DNA from: Chloroflexota bacterium
GTDB lineage: Bacteria; Chloroflexota; Limnocylindria; P2-11E
Length of the DNA: 6,944 nt
Reading direction: 5' to 3'
Assembly (NCBI GenBank): GCA_005881085.1
Contig: VBGU01000014.1
Span: 1 to 6,944, forward strand
The notes beneath the pieces were generated by a model. That model had not been told where the DNA came from, made no database searches, and saw only the letters and a program-made list of their open reading frames with translations. Made by a program: the position numbers and the translations under genes. Below, one piece after another: positions 1 to 6,160 of this stretch (within the stretch, counting starts at the first letter, position 1; each line of letters begins with the position of its first letter).

Positions 1-417
1 AAGTGGAAAAAGCTCTGGCAGATGAGCGAAGAGGCCATCCGCGACATCCCGACGACGGCGCCGTTCACCGAGACATCGTTCAGCGACTTCATGAAATGGA
101 TGCGCTCACCGGGCCTGCGCGAGGACCGCATTTGGATCGCCCGCGACGGCGACACGATCCTGGGTGTCTCGATCCTCTCCTACCCGCCGAAACGGGGAGT
201 GGTGTCCACTGACTGGACCGGGGTCGCGCGCGCCGGGCGCGGCCGGGGAATCGCGCGCGCCGTGAAGTTCGAGACGGTCATGCAGGCGATCGCGTTAGGC
301 GTCGATCGCATTCGGACCGACAACGACTTCAAGAACACGCCGATCCTTCACATCAACGAAACGATGGGCTACCAGAGGCGCGCCGACGGAATCCAATTCA
401 TGAAGCCCGCTGCCTAG
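1..417 (+). CDS. GNAT-family N-acetyltransferase, C-terminal part (5' end outside window)
   Basis: The frame is open from base 1 (KWKKLWQMSEEA...) to a TAG at 415-417, so the gene very probably begins before the window and the ATG at 22 is internal. About 138 residues are visible. The acetyl-CoA binding motif of GNAT enzymes is clear: a beta strand STDWTGVARAGRG runs into RGRGIARAVK (R/Q-x-x-G-x-G/A type pyrophosphate loop), then a helix, IRTDNDFKNTPILHINETMGY (the usual GNAT 'N...M...N...GF' end) and a final strand. The stretch ahead of it, with DIPTTAPF and WIARDGDTILGVS, resembles the second half of tandem-GNAT or long single-GNAT proteins. Such enzymes move an acetyl group from acetyl-CoA to an amine, but the substrate cannot be read from sequence. 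It converges on the minus-strand cluster and is probably unrelated to it. The family call is firm; the function is unknown. Confidence 0.85.
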   Translation, partial: KWKKLWQMSEEAIRDIPTTAPFTETSFSDFMKWMRSPGLREDRIWIARDGDTILGVSILSYPPKRGVVSTDWTGVARAGRGRGIARAVKFETVMQAIALGVDRIRTDNDFKNTPILHINETMGYQRRADGIQFMKPAA

Positions 418-482
418 CGCTTTCGCGACGGGGGGATCCGGCCCGCCGGCGCGGGTGGCACCGGCGAGCGGGTTGTGCGCGA

Positions 483-514
483 GCCGCGGGTGCCCCGGGG
501 ACCCGCCCCGCGGC
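483..514. repeat. GC-rich inverted repeat downstream of GNAT gene
   Basis: GCCGC (483-487) can pair with GCGGC (510-514), and GGGT (488-491) with ACCC (501-504). Alternatively GCGGGT (486-491) pairs with ACCCGC (501-506). The structure lies about 65 bases past the GNAT stop codon. No T-run follows on either strand, so a terminator call is tentative. Confidence 0.35.
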
Positions 515-565
515 ATGAGCGAAGCGAATGACGCGGATGGCGGGGAGGGTGCGGCGAGAGCGCAA

Positions 566-578
566 CCCCGAGCCGGGG
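566..578. terminator. Possible bidirectional terminator hairpin CCCCG-AGC-CGGGG
   Basis: A perfect 5-bp GC stem with a 3-base loop lies between two converging genes, 45 bases past the stop of the 101-aa minus-strand gene and about 150 past the GNAT stop. It lacks a T-run on both sides, which is why confidence is low; short GC hairpins also occur by chance in DNA this GC-rich. Confidence 0.25.
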
Positions 579-623
579 ACAGGACCCGCGCCGATACGAG
601 GGATGTCCTGCGTCGCGAGAGCG

Positions 624-929
624 CTAGGCGATGTGGAAGCGGAAGCTCGCCTCTCGCTGAAAGACTTCGTAGTCGTCGTTATCGTTCCGGAGAAGAGCCG
701 CGCGCAGCTCGGGTCGTGCGTCGAATTCGCCGAATCCCTCGAGCGCCTCGTACGCGGCGAGCGGACTCTTCGTCAAGATGAGAAAGTCGGTCTCTCCCGC
801 GCCGGCGTCGTGGCGGTCGACTTTGCCGGTCTCACCGATCGCCGCCGTGACGCGCTCTTCGAGGACCATGAACTCGTCGAGGTCGCGGTAGGACGAGCCG
901 GGGACCGGAAGGACGAGGAGAAATTCCAC
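624..929 (-). CDS. Small conserved-looking protein of unknown function (101 aa)
   Basis: I do not recognise a named family. The start is taken as GTG at 929-927, the first start codon in the frame after an in-frame gap without other candidates; no good ribosome binding site precedes it. An internal ATG at residue 21 is the alternative. The predicted pattern is strand (2-10, EFLLVLPVP), helix (15-32, RDLDEFMVLEERVTAAIG), a strand pair around 35-54 with VDRHDAGAGETDFLILT, helix (56-66) and a last strand near DYEVF, which would suit a small ferredoxin-like alpha/beta fold. The HDxGxGExxxxILT segment reads like a conserved core rather than random sequence. There is no signal peptide or membrane segment, so it is probably cytosolic. 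It follows the aminotransferase gene by 110 bases on the same strand and could be the operon's last gene or separately expressed. The antisense frame is also open, but this reading is the more protein-like. Confidence 0.6.
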   Translation of the reverse strand: MEFLLVLPVPGSSYRDLDEFMVLEERVTAAIGETGKVDRHDAGAGETDFLILTKSPLAAYEALEGFGEFDARPELRAALLRNDNDDYEVFQREASFRFHIA

Positions 930-1039
930 TGCTGCGAATCTAGTCGCGCACGCGGCTCGTGCCAGAGCGCGATAGTCCTAACGGCTCGCAGTACTTCGCG
1001 CCAGCGTCACGATGGGACCCTCGCGCGCGTTGCTCTCCG

Positions 1040-2194
1040 CTACGCCGCGCCGAGCTCCTCACGGAGCGACTCGATCACGTAGCTTTGCTCGTCATCGGTC
1101 ATCGTTGCGAACAGCGGGATCAGCATGGTTGACCGCGCCTTCTCCTCGGTGATCGGGAGCGAGACTTTGCCGACGCGGTCCCGGTAGACCTTCTCCAAAT
1201 GTGAGGCCATCACGCCGCGGCGCGTAGCGACGCCGCGTCGGAGGAGCCTCGCCATGAGGTCATCGCGGTCGACCGATCGATCGAAGTCCAGGCAATACGA
1301 CTGGTAGGTGTGGGTCGCGTACGGCGGGGTGTACGGGGTCCGAACCTTCTTCAGGTCCGCAAGCTCACGCGTGTACCGGTCGGCCTTCGCCACGCGGATC
1401 CGCAAGAGCTCGTCGAGCCGGCGAATCTGCACCAGCCCGATCGAGGCTTGAATGTCGGTCATGCGGTAGTTGAAGCCGAGCTCGTGATACTCCTCCAGGA
1501 TCGGCCGGTCGGCCTTGTGGCGGTCGAGATCCGACACGCTCATCGCGTGCGCGCGCAGCCTCCTCGCCTTGTCGGCGAGCGCGTCGTCATCGGTCGTGAT
1601 CATGCCGCCCTCGCCGGTCGTGATGACCTTGCGCGGGTGGAAGCTGAACACGGTCTGGTGCGCGTTCGAGCCCACGCGCCGACCCTTGTAGGTGCCGCCG
1701 ATCGTCGGCGCCGCGTCTTCGACGACGTCGATCCCGTGGCGCTTGGCGATGTCGTTGATGGCGTCGATATCGCACCCGAGGCCGATCTGGTCGACCGGCA
1801 TGAGCGCCTTCGTCTTCTTCGTGATCCGCCTCTCGATGTCGGCGGGGTCCGCGTTGAACGTGCGCGGGTCGACCTCGCAGAAGACGACCGTTGCTCCGGT
1901 GTAGAGGATCGCGTTCGCGGATGCGATGAACGTGAACGACGGGACGATCACTTCGTCGCCGGGCCCGATGCCGATCGTCGCGAGCGCAAGATGAAGGCCC
2001 GTCGTGCACGAGGTCGTCGCGACCCCGTGCTTCGCCCCGACGTAGGCGGCCACCGCCTTCTCGAACTCGGCGACCTTGGGCCCCTGGGTCACCCACCCGC
2101 TCTTGATCGAGTCGTACGGCGCGTGTGCCTCTTCCTCGGTCAACGCGGGCTTCGTGATCGGCACGCTCATCTTTTTCAGCGGCGCGATGGCCAT
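1040..2194 (-). CDS. DegT/DnrJ/EryC1/StrS-family PLP sugar aminotransferase (second of two)
   Basis: The 384-aa product has the full length of the family and is a fold-type I PLP enzyme that transaminates a keto-nucleotide sugar, usually with glutamate as donor. Visible marks are the N-terminal SGWVTQGPKVAEFE (about 32-45), TSCTTGLHLAL (61-71), DEVIVPSFTFIASANAIL (80-97), VVEDAA with the cofactor-binding Asp160, the Schiff-base Lys189 in SFHPRKVITTGEGG, and NYRMTDIQASIGL (242-254). The C-terminal GVATRRGVMASHLE is typical of a branch often found beside sugar epimerases. Position 163, commonly Gln or His in the family, is Pro here. The chosen start is ATG 2194, with AGGAG 6 bases upstream; an ATG at 2251 would add 19 residues overlapping the epimerase gene and lacking family similarity. 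It lies 11 bases after the epimerase stop. The exact sugar and the carbon aminated are not known. Confidence 0.93.
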   Translation of the reverse strand: MAIAPLKKMSVPITKPALTEEEAHAPYDSIKSGWVTQGPKVAEFEKAVAAYVGAKHGVATTSCTTGLHLALATIGIGPGDEVIVPSFTFIASANAILYTGATVVFCEVDPRTFNADPADIERRITKKTKALMPVDQIGLGCDIDAINDIAKRHGIDVVEDAAPTIGGTYKGRRVGSNAHQTVFSFHPRKVITTGEGGMITTDDDALADKARRLRAHAMSVSDLDRHKADRPILEEYHELGFNYRMTDIQASIGLVQIRRLDELLRIRVAKADRYTRELADLKKVRTPYTPPYATHTYQSYCLDFDRSVDRDDLMARLLRRGVATRRGVMASHLEKVYRDRVGKVSLPITEEKARSTMLIPLFATMTDDEQSYVIESLREELGAA

Positions 2195-2200
2195 CTTGGA

Positions 2201-2205
2201 CTCCT
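2201..2205 (-). promoter_or_regulatory. Shine-Dalgarno AGGAG for the 2194 aminotransferase start
   Basis: On the minus strand AGGAG directly follows the epimerase's TAG (2208-2206) and sits 6 bases before ATG 2194. It decides the start over the upstream in-frame ATG at 2251 and would let ribosomes ending the epimerase restart at once. Confidence 0.8.
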
Positions 2206-3186
2206 CTACGCGGTCTGTTTGGGTTTGGCTGCGAGGGACTCGCGCCGCCATGCGATCAGCTTTTTCACTCCGTCGCGAAGATCGGTGCTCGCACTGAATC
2301 CAAGCAGCTCTTTTGCACGGCGCGGGTCACCGTAGCGCCGGGCTGGAAGTGCTCCAGCCGGTTGCGGACGATGCTCGAGGCCGACGTTGCTTCCGGTGAT
2401 ATCCAGAAGGATGGCCGCGAGATCGCTCATGCGGGTCTCGATGCCGCTGCAAATGTTGACGACGTCGTCGATCGTTTTGGTATCGCACGCGAGGAGGTTC
2501 GCGCGCGCGACATCTCCGACGAAGATGAAGTCGACCGAGGCCGAGCCGTCTCCGAACAGCACGAGCGGCTTGCCCTGGTCGATGAGGTCGAGCCACTTGA
2601 CCATCACCTCGACGTACGGCGAGCGGATGTCCTGACGGGGGCCGTAGACGTTGAAGTAGCGAAGGATCGTGGTCGGCAGGCCAGTGGCGTGGGCGAACGC
2701 TCGGGCCATCTGCTCATTCGCGACCTTGGCCGCGCCGTACACGCGCGTGCCACCGACCGGATGGTCCTCGTCGTACGGGAGGCGGATCGGATCCCCGTAG
2801 ACGACCGCGGACGAAGCGAGCACGACCCGCCGAACCTTCGCTTCGGACGCCGCTTCGATGACGTTGAACGTGCCATCGACCATCACTTCCTGGCACTCGC
2901 GCGGATTTTCCTGACAGCGCGTCCAGCGAAGCGCGGCTTGGTGAAAGACGAGATCGGCGCCCTCGATGTTCGCGCGAACGGCGTCCCGGTTTCGGATGTC
3001 CACCTCGACGAGCCGCGCGCGGCCGGTCGCGAGGGCCGCGGCGATGTTGTCGCGGTCGCCGCGCAGAAGCATGTCGATCGCGATGACTTCCGCGGCACCG
3101 GCCGCGAGCGCGGCATCGACGACATGCGAGCCGATCGTGCCCGCGCCTCCGGTGACGACGACGCGCGCGCCCGAAAGGCCGCTCAC
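2206..3186 (-). CDS. NAD-dependent sugar-nucleotide epimerase/dehydratase (extended SDR)
   Basis: The 326-aa protein is a complete extended short-chain dehydrogenase acting on a nucleotide sugar in the cytosol. It opens with the NAD-binding Rossmann loop VVVTGGAGTIGSH (GGAGTIG at 13-19). Next come a DIRN acidic region (63-66), VFHQAA (80-85), ASSAVVYG (124-131, catalytic Ser about 126), and the catalytic YGAAK pair Tyr150/Lys154. RYFNVYGPRQ (176-185) and FGDGSASVDFIFVGDVARA (211-229) form the substrate side. The SSxxVYG form, without the TDEVYG of 4,6-dehydratases, favours an epimerase (UDP-glucose or UDP-GlcNAc 4-epimerase-like). The start is GTG 3186, whose last two bases plus the next A form the previous gene's TGA (GTGA overlap); longer readings only add non-family sequence. 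It is followed directly by an aminotransferase, and this epimerase plus DegT pairing is common in polysaccharide clusters. Family is certain; substrate is open. Confidence 0.92.
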   Translation of the reverse strand: MSGLSGARVVVTGGAGTIGSHVVDAALAAGAAEVIAIDMLLRGDRDNIAAALATGRARLVEVDIRNRDAVRANIEGADLVFHQAALRWTRCQENPRECQEVMVDGTFNVIEAASEAKVRRVVLASSAVVYGDPIRLPYDEDHPVGGTRVYGAAKVANEQMARAFAHATGLPTTILRYFNVYGPRQDIRSPYVEVMVKWLDLIDQGKPLVLFGDGSASVDFIFVGDVARANLLACDTKTIDDVVNICSGIETRMSDLAAILLDITGSNVGLEHRPQPAGALPARRYGDPRRAKELLGFSASTDLRDGVKKLIAWRRESLAAKPKQTA

Positions 3187-3629
3187 ACCGTCTTCTTGGT
3201 GAGGCTCATCGTGAGATGGGTGAAGCCTCGATCTTCCGCACCGAGGTCCGTGACGCGCTTCGCGAGAGCTTGATGCGCGTCTCCCGCGGCAACGCTTGGG
3301 TCGTCCGGTGCGTCGAAGACGACGACCCACTTCGAATCCTGCTTGCTGATCCGGGCGCCAAGGTCGTCGTCTATGAGGCGCTCGATGGCGCTCAGCGCGC
3401 CGTTCACCGTTTCGAATGCGAACGCGTGCTCCACACGCGCGCCAGTCCGGAAGAGAGGCGAGGCGAGCGCGTTCGCTTCGCCCGCCTCGAGCGGGACCAC
3501 TGTGAACCGCGCCGGGTCCATCCCCGCCTTGCGCAGAGCGTCGACGATCGTCGGGTCGAGCGGCGTTGTGTCACCGGGCGCACGCGGCACCAGGCGGTAC
3601 TTATTCGTCTTGCCGCCGAACAGGTTCAC
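3183..3629 (-). CDS. Unknown 148-aa protein embedded in the sugar operon
   Basis: I do not recognise this protein. It starts at GTG 3629, sharing GTGA with the TGA of the acyltransferase before it, and its own TGA overlaps the GTG of the epimerase after it. A weak AAGGA lies about 15 bases upstream, so translation probably depends on coupling. The N-terminus is basic and polar (MNLFGGKTNKYRLVPRAPGD), without a signal peptide or membrane helix. A loose alpha/beta pattern follows: helix about 26-36, strand RFTVVPLE (41-48), a helix with GALSAIERLIDD (77-88), strand KWVVVFDAP (100-108), helix DAHQALAKRVTDLG (117-130) and strand FTHLTMSL (136-143). The repeated strand-helix-strand layout hints at a small sandwich or ferredoxin-like fold. 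No catalytic motif is visible. Its fixed place between sugar enzymes suggests an accessory or regulatory role in the same pathway, but that is guesswork from position. Confidence 0.75.
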   Translation of the reverse strand: MNLFGGKTNKYRLVPRAPGDTTPLDPTIVDALRKAGMDPARFTVVPLEAGEANALASPLFRTGARVEHAFAFETVNGALSAIERLIDDDLGARISKQDSKWVVVFDAPDDPSVAAGDAHQALAKRVTDLGAEDRGFTHLTMSLTKKTV

Positions 3630-4303
3630 GTTCTTTGCTGCGGATCCTTCCGGGAGCGCAACAGCTTCGCCGGGACGCCCGCAACGATCGCGTAGTCGGG
3701 CACGTCACCGGTCACCACGGCACCGGCGCCGACGATCGCCCCCTGTCCCACGGTGACGCCAGGGAGGAGCACGGCGTTCACGCCGATGTCAGCCCACTTG
3801 CCGACGCGCACGGGCTTGATCACGAGGTCGGTCTGGATGATCGGCATGTCGATCGGCTCGCCCGTGTGTTCGCTGCCCAGGACCTTCGCGCCCGGGCCCC
3901 AGCCGACATATTCGCCGAGCTCGAGATCGCGGCAATCGAAGTAGCTCTGCGGGCCGATCCACGTGTGCGCGCCGATCGCGCAGTGACCGTCGTGCCGCCC
4001 CTGCAGGAACGACTGATTGCCAAGGAAGACCGCATCGCCGATCTCGAAGGTATGCGGGTGCAGGACCAGAACGCCGAGGCCGATGCGTACGCCGTGGCCG
4101 AACGATTTGCATAGCGCTCGCAAAAGGAGGCGGCGCTGGCGGGCGCCGTCGGCGCTGTCGACGAACGCCGCGGCGGCGTAGCGTTCGACGAGCGCGTCGC
4201 GCGGTTCCCGCTCCCGAAGGCGTGACGACTCCGCGATCTCGTCGGGCGAATCCTGCGTGACTTGCTGAACGCCGTGGACCGCCTTGACGACGCGCGAGCT
4301 CAA
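3626..4303 (-). CDS. Left-handed beta-helix (hexapeptide) acyltransferase
   Basis: The 225-aa protein belongs to the LbH acyltransferase superfamily (WbbJ/maltose-acetyltransferase-like), which transfers acetyl or similar groups from acyl-CoA to sugar hydroxyl or amino groups. About 65 N-terminal residues rich in Arg and Glu are probably helical. From about 72 on come hexapeptide turns of the [LIV]-G-x-x form: VRIGLGVLV, FEIGDAVFLG, CAIGAHTWIG, LELGEYVGWG. The insert loop follows with GSEHTGEP (His146, the likely catalytic base), and then VRVGKWADIGVNAVLLPGVTVGQGAIVGAGAVVTGDVPDYAIVAGVPAKLL, given here in outline (165-215), the classic end of O- and N-acetyltransferases. The start is TTG 4303, overlapping the previous TGA as TTGA; AAGGG lies 3 bases upstream and no ATG or GTG fits better. 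Position suggests it decorates the sugar made by this cluster. Whether it makes an ester or an amide cannot be told. Confidence 0.9.
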   Translation of the reverse strand: MSSRVVKAVHGVQQVTQDSPDEIAESSRLREREPRDALVERYAAAAFVDSADGARQRRLLLRALCKSFGHGVRIGLGVLVLHPHTFEIGDAVFLGNQSFLQGRHDGHCAIGAHTWIGPQSYFDCRDLELGEYVGWGPGAKVLGSEHTGEPIDMPIIQTDLVIKPVRVGKWADIGVNAVLLPGVTVGQGAIVGAGAVVTGDVPDYAIVAGVPAKLLRSRKDPQQRT

Positions 4304-5436
4304 TTGCCCTTCATGAACTCGCGGATCGAGGTCGTGACCCGATCGACCTGGTCGTCCGTGAGCTCTGGGTACATCGGTATCGAGAGGACCTCAGGTGCAA
4401 GTCGCTCGGTCACGGGAAGATCGCCTTTGCGGTAGCCGAGGAACTCGGCCGACTGCTGAAGGTGGATAGGCACCGGGTAATGGATCTGCGTGCCGATCCC
4501 GCGCTCGCCCAGATACTTCCGTAGATCATCGCGCCGGCCGTTGGGCACCCTGATGCAGTACACGTAAAACACGTGGCGCTCGCCGCTTGGGATCTCCGGC
4601 GTGATCACGCCGGAACCTGCGAGAAGCTTTTCGTACGTGCGAGCAAGCTCGCGCCGGCGGGTGTTCCATTCCGGAAGGCGGCGGAGCTTGATCCGCAAGA
4701 TAGCGGCTTGGATCTCGTCGAGCCGCGCGTTGTACCCGACGACGGGGTGGTAATAGCGGGTGGATTGGCCGTGCTCGCGAAGCGCGCGAAGCTCCTCCGC
4801 CAGGCGATCGTCGTTCGTCGTGATGCTCCCAGCTTCGCCGTATGCACCGAGATTCTTTGAGCAGTAGAAGGAAAAGCACCCTACGCGGCCGCTCGCACCG
4901 GCCTTGGTCGAACGATCGTCTGTGACGGCGCCGTGCGCTTGCGCGGCATCCTCGATGATCGTGATGTTTCGATCCTGCGCGATCTGGCGGAGCGGCTTCA
5001 TGTCGACGGTTCGGCCGTACAGATGGACCGGAATGATCGCCTTCGTGCGAGGAGTGATCGCCGCGGCCACGGCGGCCGCATCGATGTTCATCGTGCGCTC
5101 GTCGACCTCGACCAGAATCGGCCGCGCATTCGCGTACAGGATCGCTTCGACGGTGGCGAAGAACGTGAACGAAACGGTAATGACTTCATCGCCGGCAGAG
5201 ACGCCACACGCTCGGATCGCGAGCTGTAGCGCATCGGTGCCGCTGCCGACGCCGACGCTGTGTCTCGTTCCGATGAACGAGGCGAACTCCTGGTCGAACG
5301 CTTTCACGTTCGGACCGATGGTGAGCTGCATGCTCTCGAGGACATCGTCGATCGCGCGCCGGACCTCGTCGCGGATCGTTGCGTACTGCGCTTTCAGGTC
5401 GACGAGGGGAATTTCCTGTGTGGCGACTGCGGTCAT
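4300..5436 (-). CDS. DegT/DnrJ/EryC1/StrS-family PLP sugar aminotransferase (WbpE/WlbC-like)
   Basis: The 378-aa protein is a full-length sugar aminotransferase. It opens with IPLVDLKAQYATIRDEV (9-25), the usual start of the WbpE/WlbC/FdtB-like branch. Then come VGVGSGTDALQLA (61-73), DEVITVSFTFFATVEAI (83-99), IIEDAAQAHGA with Asp163 and Gln166 as cofactor contacts, and the Schiff-base Lys194 in FSFYCSKNLGAYGEAG. NARLDEIQAAIL (236-247) and the substrate-side IHYPVPIHLQ (318-327) complete it. Small departures from the common F-P-x-K-N-L-G-A-Y-G-D-G-G form are Cys192 and Glu201. The start is ATG 5436 with AGGAGA ending 10 bases before it. In context, after a Gfo/Idh oxidoreductase and an LbH acetyltransferase, the best guess is transamination of a 3-keto UDP-sugar acid. 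That guess rests on gene context; other keto-sugars are possible. The 3' end overlaps the next gene by 4 bases. Confidence 0.94.
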   Translation of the reverse strand: MTAVATQEIPLVDLKAQYATIRDEVRRAIDDVLESMQLTIGPNVKAFDQEFASFIGTRHSVGVGSGTDALQLAIRACGVSAGDEVITVSFTFFATVEAILYANARPILVEVDERTMNIDAAAVAAAITPRTKAIIPVHLYGRTVDMKPLRQIAQDRNITIIEDAAQAHGAVTDDRSTKAGASGRVGCFSFYCSKNLGAYGEAGSITTNDDRLAEELRALREHGQSTRYYHPVVGYNARLDEIQAAILRIKLRRLPEWNTRRRELARTYEKLLAGSGVITPEIPSGERHVFYVYCIRVPNGRRDDLRKYLGERGIGTQIHYPVPIHLQQSAEFLGYRKGDLPVTERLAPEVLSIPMYPELTDDQVDRVTTSIREFMKGN

Positions 5437-5446
5437 GGCGCTCTGG

Positions 5447-5452
5447 TCTCCT
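5447..5452 (-). promoter_or_regulatory. Shine-Dalgarno AGGAGA for the 5436 aminotransferase start
   Basis: On the minus strand AGGAGA follows the TGA of the acetyltransferase (5455-5453) without a gap and lies 10 bases before ATG 5436. It mirrors the arrangement in front of the second aminotransferase. Confidence 0.75.
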
Positions 5453-6160
5453 TCATACCTTCACCCGCTCCGGCAGGTCCTTGAGCCACGCGTAGGCATG
5501 CGGGTAGATGCCGACGAAGCACGCGAGGTCGCGGATGTCATCCTTGACCTGCACCGCGGGGTTCCCCGCCCACACCGTGCGCGGCGGCACTGTGTGGCGC
5601 ACCACGCTCCCGGCACCCACGAGCGCGTCCTCGCCGATCTCGACGCCCGGTAGGATCGTGCTGTTCGCACCGATCCGCGCGCGGCGGCGAACGACGCCGC
5701 CCTTCACGCAATCGAGGTACGCGGGGCACTGCGGGTGCGGATCGTCCGTGAAGACCACGTGGGGCCCGAGGAAGACGTCGTCCTCGATCTGCGTCAGCTC
5801 GAGGAAGCAACCGGTGTGGATCCGTACGCGCGAGCCGACGCGGTTGCCGAACTCGAGCGACGCGTGCGTTCCAACAGAGACGTCATCGCCGACGACGTTG
5901 TCCTCGCGGATCGAAGCGCCCTGTCCCGTCTGGAGGCGCGCGCCGATGCGCGTGCCGGCATAGATCGTGGTGAATGGACGGATGATCGCGCCCGGCCCGA
6001 TGACGAGCTCGAGCTCGCCTTCCTTCTTGCCGCGAGGCGCGCGGCCGATGATCGTGTACTCGGCGACGATGCTCCCCTCACCGAGTCGGACGTTCGGCGC
6101 GACGATCGCAGTCGGGTGGACCGAGGGGGGGACTCGGGACGAGTCCCTCACTTCGCTCAT
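5453..6160 (-). CDS. Left-handed beta-helix N-acetyltransferase (WbpD/WlbB-like)
   Basis: The 235-aa protein carries a long run of hexapeptide repeats: VHPTAIVAPNVRLGEGSIV from residue 14, then AIIRPFTTIYAGTRIG, NVVGDDVSVGTHASL, VRIHTGCFLELTQIEDDVFLG (112-132). The insert loop VFTDDPHPQCPAY (136-148) and RIGANSTILPGVEIGEDALVGAGSVV follow, ending WAGNPA (197-202). Such enzymes build a trimeric beta-helix and acetylate an amino sugar with acetyl-CoA. Lying between a Gfo/Idh oxidoreductase and a DegT aminotransferase, it fits the N-acetylation step on a 3-amino UDP-sugar. A C-terminal tail of about 30 residues (DDIRDLACFVGIYPHAYAWL) exceeds the roughly 190-aa WbpD type. The first 12 residues (MSEVRDSSRVPP) look like an addition encoded by a hairpin-rich segment; the only starts are ATG 6160 and a GTG three codons later, and neither has a clear ribosome binding site. 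Confidence 0.9.
   Translation of the reverse strand: MSEVRDSSRVPPSVHPTAIVAPNVRLGEGSIVAEYTIIGRAPRGKKEGELELVIGPGAIIRPFTTIYAGTRIGARLQTGQGASIREDNVVGDDVSVGTHASLEFGNRVGSRVRIHTGCFLELTQIEDDVFLGPHVVFTDDPHPQCPAYLDCVKGGVVRRRARIGANSTILPGVEIGEDALVGAGSVVRHTVPPRTVWAGNPAVQVKDDIRDLACFVGIYPHAYAWLKDLPERVKV
6129..6147 (-). repeat. Perfect inverted repeat in the 5' end of the acetyltransferase gene
   Basis: GGGACTC (6129-6135) and GAGTCCC (6141-6147) flank a 5-base loop, giving a 7-bp stem. In the transcript it begins 13 bases after the A of the start codon, within codons 5-11, close enough to affect ribosome entry. The role is inferred. Confidence 0.5.

Larger units (their letters stand above)
418..623. other. 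Intergenic gap between converging genes, GC-rich, no gene seen
   Basis: This 206-base stretch separates the stop of the GNAT gene (+) from the stop of the 101-aa gene (-). I see no convincing coding frame and no tRNA, tmRNA or RNase P signature. It contains several GC-rich inverted repeats, the best at 483-514 and 566-578. They may act as factor-independent terminators without a U-run, or as folded 3' ends of the two converging transcripts. That role is an inference from position only. Confidence 0.5.

Noticed and set aside
418..623. Structured RNA gene (RNase P, tmRNA, riboswitch) in the GC-rich gap
   Set aside because: None of the signature core sequences of these RNAs could be found; the pairing seen is simple GC stems.
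528..1082. Plus-strand frame running from the intergenic gap across the 101-aa gene
   Set aside because: It is Arg-rich, starts in non-coding repeats and runs into the aminotransferase's 3' end. The minus-strand 101-aa reading has a far more protein-like pattern.
2195..2251. ATG at 2251 as start of the second aminotransferase
   Set aside because: The extra 19 residues overlap the epimerase's end and look like shadow sequence, while ATG 2194 has AGGAG at 6 bases and the family similarity starts just after it.
1310..2335. Long plus-strand frame opposite the second aminotransferase (341 codons)
   Set aside because: It lies antisense to a clear DegT gene, is very rich in Arg, Asp and Val, and has no family motif. 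Such mirror frames are usual in GC-rich DNA with strong third-position bias.
2206..3186. The SDR as a nucleotide-sugar 4,6-dehydratase
   Set aside because: It has ASSAVVYG where dehydratases carry the TDEVYG motif with catalytic Asp and Glu, so an epimerase is more likely.
2362..3273. Long plus-strand frame opposite the epimerase (303 codons)
   Set aside because: It is antisense to an intact SDR gene with all catalytic residues; its composition is that of a shadow frame.
4904..5653. Plus-strand frame opposite the first aminotransferase (249 codons)
   Set aside because: It is rich in Ser, Arg and Ala without domain motifs and spans two well-supported minus-strand genes.
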